From Bacteroidales bacterium (GTDB taxonomy: Bacteria; Bacteroidota; Bacteroidia; Bacteroidales; UBA7960), in NCBI GenBank assembly GCA_003550725.1, contig PUKZ01000095.1:1-64000 (forward strand): a stretch of 64,000 bases of DNA. The letters run 5' to 3'. Made by a program: the position numbers and the translations under genes. Below the pieces are notes generated by a model, which saw nothing but the letters and a program-made list of their open reading frames with translations, made no database searches and was not told where the DNA came from. Every line of letters starts with the position of its first letter. Within the stretch, counting starts at the first letter, position 1. Below are positions 60,591-64,000 of this stretch, one piece after another.

Positions 60591-61880
60591 ATGAAATATT
60601 TTCCATTTAACAATTCTCTTTTTAAAAAAAACAGGTCGGAATTTATCAAAAAGATGCACCCAAACTCCATAGCTGTTATCCTTTCTAATGATAAAATTAC
60701 CCGAAGCCATAACCAATATTATCCATTTCGCCAAAATCCTGACTTTTTTTACCTTACAGGTATAGACCGTGATAAAATAACTTTGCTGCTTTATCCTGAC
60801 AGCCCTGATCCAAAATTACATGAAACCCTGTTTATACCATGCAACGACAATAACATAGCATTATGGGAGGGAAAAAATTTAACCGAAACAGATGCTAAAA
60901 ACATCTCAGGAATAAAAAATGTATTTTCTCAAAATTCTTTTTATTCACATTTACAAAATGCTATGTCAAATGCTGATCATGTTTACCTCAGTACTATAGA
61001 AAGCCCGGATTATAATAACCTTGAGTATACATGCAGCAACTTGCAATTTGCACATAAATTAAAGCATAAATACCCTCTGCATAACTACCTGAGAGCTGCT
61101 CCAATAATAGCTAATCTCAGAACGATAAAATCAAAAGAAGAAATAAAAGCTATAAAAACAGCAATTGAAATCACATCAAAAGCGATTTTTAGGTTATTAA
61201 AGTTTATTAAACCCGGAGTTAAAGAATATGAAGTGGAAGCCGAAATCATTCACGAATATTTGTATAACGGTGCCACAGGTCATTCTTTTCAACCTATTGT
61301 AGCATCGGGTTCTAATGCATTAATTTTACATTATACAACGAATAACGATATTTGCAAAGATGGAGAGCTTTTGCTTATAGATACAGGCGCCGAGTATGCA
61401 AATTATGCCAGCGATATATCAAGAACCATCCCTGTTAACGGCCGGTTTACAAAAAGGCAAAAAGAGGTTTACAACAGCGTATTGAAAGTTTTAAAGGAAG
61501 CAAAATCAATGCTGACAACCGGCACAACAATAAATTCATACCATAAAGAGGCTTGCAAAATTATGGAAAGTGAATTGATAGACCTAAAACTTATCAACAG
61601 AGTTGATTTAAAAAAACAAAACCCGGACGAACCATTATATAAAAAATATTTTCCCCATGGTATTTCGCATTTTATGGGCCTTGATGTGCATGATGTCGGC
61701 AACAGGTTTGAACCTCTTAAACCCGGAATGGTGCTTTCATGCGAGCCAGGGATATACATTCCAGAAGAAAACATTGGTATCAGAATTGAAAACAATATTA
61801 TGGTTATAGACAAAAAACCGGTTGATTTAACAGAAAACTTGCCAATTGAAGCAGATGAAATTGAACAAATAATGAATTAA
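60591..61880 (+). CDS. Aminopeptidase P family (M24) peptidase
   Basis: Aminopeptidase P N-terminal domain (RQNPDFFYLTGIDRDK), LLIDTGAEYANYASDISRTIPVNGRF, FPHGISHFMGLDVHDVG, SCEPGIYIPEENIGIRIENN. Confidence 0.94.
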   Translation: MKYFPFNNSLFKKNRSEFIKKMHPNSIAVILSNDKITRSHNQYYPFRQNPDFFYLTGIDRDKITLLLYPDSPDPKLHETLFIPCNDNNIALWEGKNLTETDAKNISGIKNVFSQNSFYSHLQNAMSNADHVYLSTIESPDYNNLEYTCSNLQFAHKLKHKYPLHNYLRAAPIIANLRTIKSKEEIKAIKTAIEITSKAIFRLLKFIKPGVKEYEVEAEIIHEYLYNGATGHSFQPIVASGSNALILHYTTNNDICKDGELLLIDTGAEYANYASDISRTIPVNGRFTKRQKEVYNSVLKVLKEAKSMLTTGTTINSYHKEACKIMESELIDLKLINRVDLKKQNPDEPLYKKYFPHGISHFMGLDVHDVGNRFEPLKPGMVLSCEPGIYIPEENIGIRIENNIMVIDKKPVDLTENLPIEADEIEQIMN

Positions 61881-61899
61881 TAATCAAAAAAATATAAAT

Positions 61900-63288
61900 A
61901 TGTTTGATAAAAATACATACATCAAAAGACGTGATAAACTTAAACAAAAAGTAAGTAACGGTATCATACTACTTTTAGGAAACAACTATTCTCCAATGAA
62001 CTATCCTGCTAATTCATACCGGTTCAGGCAGGACAGTACATTTATTTACTTTTTTGGTCTTGACATGCCGGGACTGGCTGGCATCATAGATATAGATAAC
62101 AACGAAGAAATATTATTTGGTAACGATGTAACACTGGATGATATAATATGGATGGGGCCGCAGCCTACAATCAAAGAAATTAGCGAAAAAGTGGGTATCA
62201 ATAAAACAGAACAATTTGCACGCTTATATGATAAACTAAAAAGCGCTCTTAGAAAAAAACAAACGATTCATTACCTTCCACCTTACAGGGGAGAAAATAA
62301 AATATTGCTAAATGAGCTGCTTAACATACCCATCAATGAGCAAAAAGAAAATGCTTCAACAAAACTTATTAATGGAGTTGTTAGTTTGCGATCAGTAAAA
62401 GAACAACAGGAGATCAACGAGCTGGAAAAAGCTATGGACACTGCATACCTCATGCATACCACAGTTATGAAAATGGCAAAACCAGGAGTATATGAAAGGG
62501 AAATCGCCGGCCTGATTGAAGGTATCGCTCTATCTTCAGGTACTATAGCATCATTCCCTATTATACTTTCTAAACATGGCGAAACATTACACAATCATGA
62601 TCACAGTAATAAATTGGAAAAGGGCGACCTGTTACTGGTGGATGCAGGCTGTGAATCACCTCTGCACTATGCAACCGACCATTCAAGAACAACACCTGTT
62701 GGAGGCAAATTCAGTCAAATGCAGAAAAACATTTATCAAATTGTACTAGATGCTCAAATAAAAGCAATACAAACTATAAAAGATGGCGTAACTAATTTAA
62801 GCGTACACATGAACGCCTGCAAAAAAATTGTTTTAGGGCTGAGTGAACTTGGACTCATGAAAGGTGATGCTGAACAAGCCGTTGAACAAGGTGCACACGC
62901 TATGTTTATGCCTCACGGCATAGGACACATGCTCGGGTTAGATGCACATGACATGGAGGATCTGGGTGAAGATTTTGTTGGCTATGACAATGAAGTAAAA
63001 AGATCTGATATCTTCGGAATAGGAAACCTGCGCTTAGGTAAAAAACTCCGGGAAAATTTTGTTGTTACTGTCGAACCGGGAATTTATTTCATCCCGCAAC
63101 TTATAGAAAAATGGAAAAATGAGAAAAAATTCCTTGATTTTATAAACTATGAAAAAGTAAAATCATACATAGGGCTTGGTGGTATAAGAATTGAAGATGA
63201 TATTCAAGTAACAAAAAACGGATACAAAGTATTGGGAAAACCAATACCAAAGTCAATTGATGATGTGGAAAATATAACTCCAAAATAA
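61900..63288 (+). CDS. Aminopeptidase P family (M24) peptidase, second paralog
   Basis: YRFRQDSTFIYFFGLDMPG; LLVDAGCESPLHYATDHSRTTPVGGKF; FMPHGIGHMLGLDAHDM; VTVEPGIYF; GLGGIRIEDDI. Confidence 0.94.
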   Translation: MFDKNTYIKRRDKLKQKVSNGIILLLGNNYSPMNYPANSYRFRQDSTFIYFFGLDMPGLAGIIDIDNNEEILFGNDVTLDDIIWMGPQPTIKEISEKVGINKTEQFARLYDKLKSALRKKQTIHYLPPYRGENKILLNELLNIPINEQKENASTKLINGVVSLRSVKEQQEINELEKAMDTAYLMHTTVMKMAKPGVYEREIAGLIEGIALSSGTIASFPIILSKHGETLHNHDHSNKLEKGDLLLVDAGCESPLHYATDHSRTTPVGGKFSQMQKNIYQIVLDAQIKAIQTIKDGVTNLSVHMNACKKIVLGLSELGLMKGDAEQAVEQGAHAMFMPHGIGHMLGLDAHDMEDLGEDFVGYDNEVKRSDIFGIGNLRLGKKLRENFVVTVEPGIYFIPQLIEKWKNEKKFLDFINYEKVKSYIGLGGIRIEDDIQVTKNGYKVLGKPIPKSIDDVENITPK

Positions 63289-63601
63289 AAAATTACACAC
63301 CAACTATTTTGTCTTTGAATAAACCTTGAAGTTTAAAAGAAATTTAACTTTTTTAAACCTGGTTTTAATTTCGAATCATTAGTCGGGGTTTGGCAATCAT
63401 TTGTCTTAAATATATTTACATTAAATATATATATATTTGATGGCCATGATTTTTTTCCAGTCACCTTTTAGTATATTAGCAAATTGTAATAATGATTTTT
63501 TGTTGAAATCAAAAAAGACAGGATTATAATTCTGCATTGTTTTTTCAAACAAAATTTTATAAAAAATTAATGTTTTACGAACTCTGAAAATTGTTTTAAT
63601 T

Positions 63602-64000
63602 ATGAAAAAAATTACTTTAATGTTATTTTCTGTTTTTTTATTTGCTTTTCTTTTTGGGCAAAGCAGTAGTTTGCAGTCGCAAAATATGGAAGAACCGACC
63701 AGAAGTCCAGCTTCACCCTCAGTAGAGGAACTGGACACAGATTTTTCTAAGGGTTTAACCCCGCGAGCGGAGATAGATGTGGCCATTCTTACTCCTGACG
63801 ATGATCCTCATGATGCATTTATCAACGAATTAGATGATTTTGATAACATCAATGCATCTCTGTTTCCACAGGGCTTAATTGCCGATATGGATGTAGATGA
63901 TCTTCTTGAGTATGATGTTTTGATAACTTATAACAACCATCAATGGAGTGCAGGCGCAGCAAATGCCGACCCCGACCATGTGGGTAATGTGCTTGCAGAG
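63602..64000 (+). CDS. N-terminal part of a secreted protein, truncated by the window end
   Basis: Manual translation from ATG 63602: MKKITLMLFSVFLFAFLFGQSSSLQSQNMEEPTRSPASPSVEELDTDFSKGLTPRAEIDVAILTPDDDPHDAFINELDDFDNINASLFPQGLIADMDVDDLLEYDVLITYNNHQWSAGAANADPDHVGNVLAE..., open to the end. Absent from the ORF track. Confidence 0.85.
   Translation, partial: MKKITLMLFSVFLFAFLFGQSSSLQSQNMEEPTRSPASPSVEELDTDFSKGLTPRAEIDVAILTPDDDPHDAFINELDDFDNINASLFPQGLIADMDVDDLLEYDVLITYNNHQWSAGAANADPDHVGNVLAE

Noticed and set aside
63421-63786. 121-aa minus-strand ORF
   Set aside because: Overlaps the signal-peptide-encoding plus-strand frame at 63602; low-complexity K/F-rich translation.
1-64000. tRNA, rRNA, CRISPR, prophage or intact IS element
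   Set aside because: None recognised by eye on either strand. tRNAscan-SE, Infernal and ISfinder searches would be needed to exclude them formally.

Overview
This 64 kb window is AT-rich chromosome from a Bacteroidota (Bacteroidales/Marinilabiliales-like) bacterium. The assignment rests on the T9SS sorting domains, TonB receptor/DUF4249 pair, IPExxxVDY protein, split LysO, and TTTG/TAnnTTTG promoters. Most of it is core housekeeping sequence: efp-lpxD-like, acpP-fabF-rnc, mazG, rpmB, rmlA plus an SDR epimerase, two polyprenyl synthases, arginine deiminase, M3 peptidase, purD, pheT, M48 protease, lysO halves, an ArsR/thioredoxin/permease operon, recG, a SiaB-family kinase, sdhCAB and two tandem M24 peptidases. 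The main accessory feature is a ~19 kb block (7.2-26.0 kb) encoding a PorP/SprF-like protein and three giant secreted proteins. Two of these are paralogous PKD-repeat stalks with type B (CHU_C) sorting domains and different N-terminal heads. The third is a type A protein with a recent internal 543-bp tandem duplication. A C25 (gingipain-like) peptidase and a 593-aa MORN-like repeat protein are further surface or secreted candidates. Smaller observations are a degenerate gene-remnant and hairpin-rich region at the left edge, a ~68-bp imperfect intergenic repeat flanking the lysO pair, and a truncated secreted-protein ORF at the right edge that the ORF track misses. I saw no CRISPR array, rRNA, tRNA, intact transposase or prophage. 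I found no clearly new system. The giant T9SS stalk locus is the best candidate for follow-up.
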